A DNA stretch of 6,472 bases, taken from NCBI GenBank assembly GCA_018830405.1, contig JAHJSF010000080.1:1-6472 (forward strand), in the 5' to 3' direction. The DNA is from Nitrospinota bacterium. GTDB lineage: Bacteria > Nitrospinota > Nitrospinia > UBA9942 > JAHJSF01. Under the pieces are notes generated by a model. The model made no database searches and was not told the DNA's origin. It saw only the letters and a program-made list of their open reading frames with translations. Below are positions 6,261-6,472 of the stretch, piece after piece (the first letter of the stretch is position 1; each line of letters starts with the position of its first letter). Position numbers and translations under genes: made by a program.

Positions 6261-6278
6261 TAGGGGTTTAAACCCTTA
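6261..6278. repeat. Short palindrome GGGTTTAAACCC after the last operon gene
   Basis: GGGTTTAAACCC (6264-6275) is perfectly self-complementary, and the pairing extends to 6261 and 6278 with one G-T position. It has no loop and no T-run, so a terminator role is not supported. It could be a protein-binding site or chance. Confidence 0.4.
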
Positions 6279-6345
6279 CAACCCCCCGCCCCCCTTTTCT
6301 AAGGGGGATTTACTATAACCCCCCCTCAATTCCCCCTTAACAAAG
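6278..6345. repeat. C/G-run element, copy 6, apparently truncated on the right
   Basis: The left half is intact: ACAACCCCCC, then a core of six C, TTTTCTAA and GGGGGA (about 6289-6307). The right half starts normally as TTCCCCCTTAACAAAG (6330-6345), but the expected GGGGG and GGGGGTTGT end are missing. The sequence changes abruptly to CTTGCTATATTG. This suggests deletion or replacement at about 6345. Confidence 0.65.
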
Positions 6346-6455
6346 CTTGCTATATTGTGGAAAGGGTTTAAGCCATACTTTATGTAATAGGCTATACTCC
6401 GGAAAGAATTATAAATAAGTTGGTTAAAATTCAACCCGGAGAAAGGAGTACAGCC
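6346..6455 (+). promoter_or_regulatory. Leader of the next gene with a stem that ends beside its ribosome binding site
   Basis: CTCCGG (6397-6402) can pair with CCGGAG (6436-6441), and inside it GAATT (6406-6410) can pair with AATTC (6428-6432). The 3' strand of the stem lies directly before AGGAG (6444-6448), which is seven bases before the ATG at 6456. TATACT at 6393-6398 could serve as a -10 box, but no clear -35 lies at the right distance. Whether the hairpin controls translation or is incidental cannot be decided here. Confidence 0.4.
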
Positions 6456-6472
6456 ATGAAAGGATCTAACAC
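6456..6472 (+). CDS. Start of a gene leaving the window (first six codons)
   Basis: An ATG at 6456 follows a strong AGGAG Shine-Dalgarno (6444-6448) at seven bases. The visible residues are M-K-G-S-N-T, too few to identify a family. It is separated from the preceding operon by more than 200 bases with a repeat, so it is likely a separate transcription unit. Confidence 0.6.

Noticed and set aside
6278-6310. Intrinsic terminator of the operon
   Set aside because: The hairpin is strong but is followed by ATTTACT, not a U-tract, and the same hairpin occurs upstream of genes. Termination there is possible but not supported by the sequence.

Overview
This window looks like chromosomal sequence from a Gram-negative (diderm) bacterium. 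The diderm call rests on a cell-division cluster of FtsE, FtsX and an exported EnvC-type protein. PgsA has the Proteobacteria-like GREITISALREW and AELGKRSKLKV blocks. Arg codons are often AGA/AGG and Ile codons often ATA, which makes an enteric unlikely. The C-rich palindromic repeats remind me of Desulfobacterota or Nitrospirota-like uncultured lineages, but that is an impression and I cannot name a taxon.

Layout. Bases 1-138 look like the tail of an insertion sequence: a short open frame running in from the left edge, then two tandem copies of a GGACA...TTTG motif ending in TTGACA. A palindromic C/G-run element (167-256) follows. pgsA lies on the minus strand (274-864). A 538-bp divergent intergenic region (865-1402) holds several more copies of the palindromic element and no gene that I can see. 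Five genes then run on the plus strand: ftsE, ftsX, an envC-like gene, ribF and a predicted flippase-like membrane protein. Junctions are tight (ATGA overlaps at ftsE/ftsX and ribF/membrane protein, and a 3-nt gap at envC/ribF), except for ftsX/envC. That junction is filled by a nested palindrome of about 150 bp. After the last gene there is another, apparently truncated, C/G-run element, and then the leader and first six codons of a further gene that leaves the window.

How the genes fit together. FtsE (ATPase) and FtsX (membrane subunit with a periplasmic loop) form the division-site complex. In known systems this complex drives EnvC to switch on cell-wall amidases. The third gene has the EnvC design: signal peptide, long coiled coils and a C-terminal LytM domain. 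Its LytM metal-site residues are largely replaced, so it is probably an activator and not a hydrolase. RibF makes FMN and FAD and appears to be a housekeeping passenger in the operon. The last membrane protein belongs to the lysylphosphatidylglycerol-synthase transmembrane (UPF0104) superfamily, with unknown substrate. PgsA makes phosphatidylglycerolphosphate.

The genes are ordinary. The most unusual content is the repeat landscape: about ten C/G-run hairpin cores in two loop subtypes, one of them sitting in the loop of a different palindrome that exactly spans the ftsX stop and the envC start. I found no convincing new multi-gene system.
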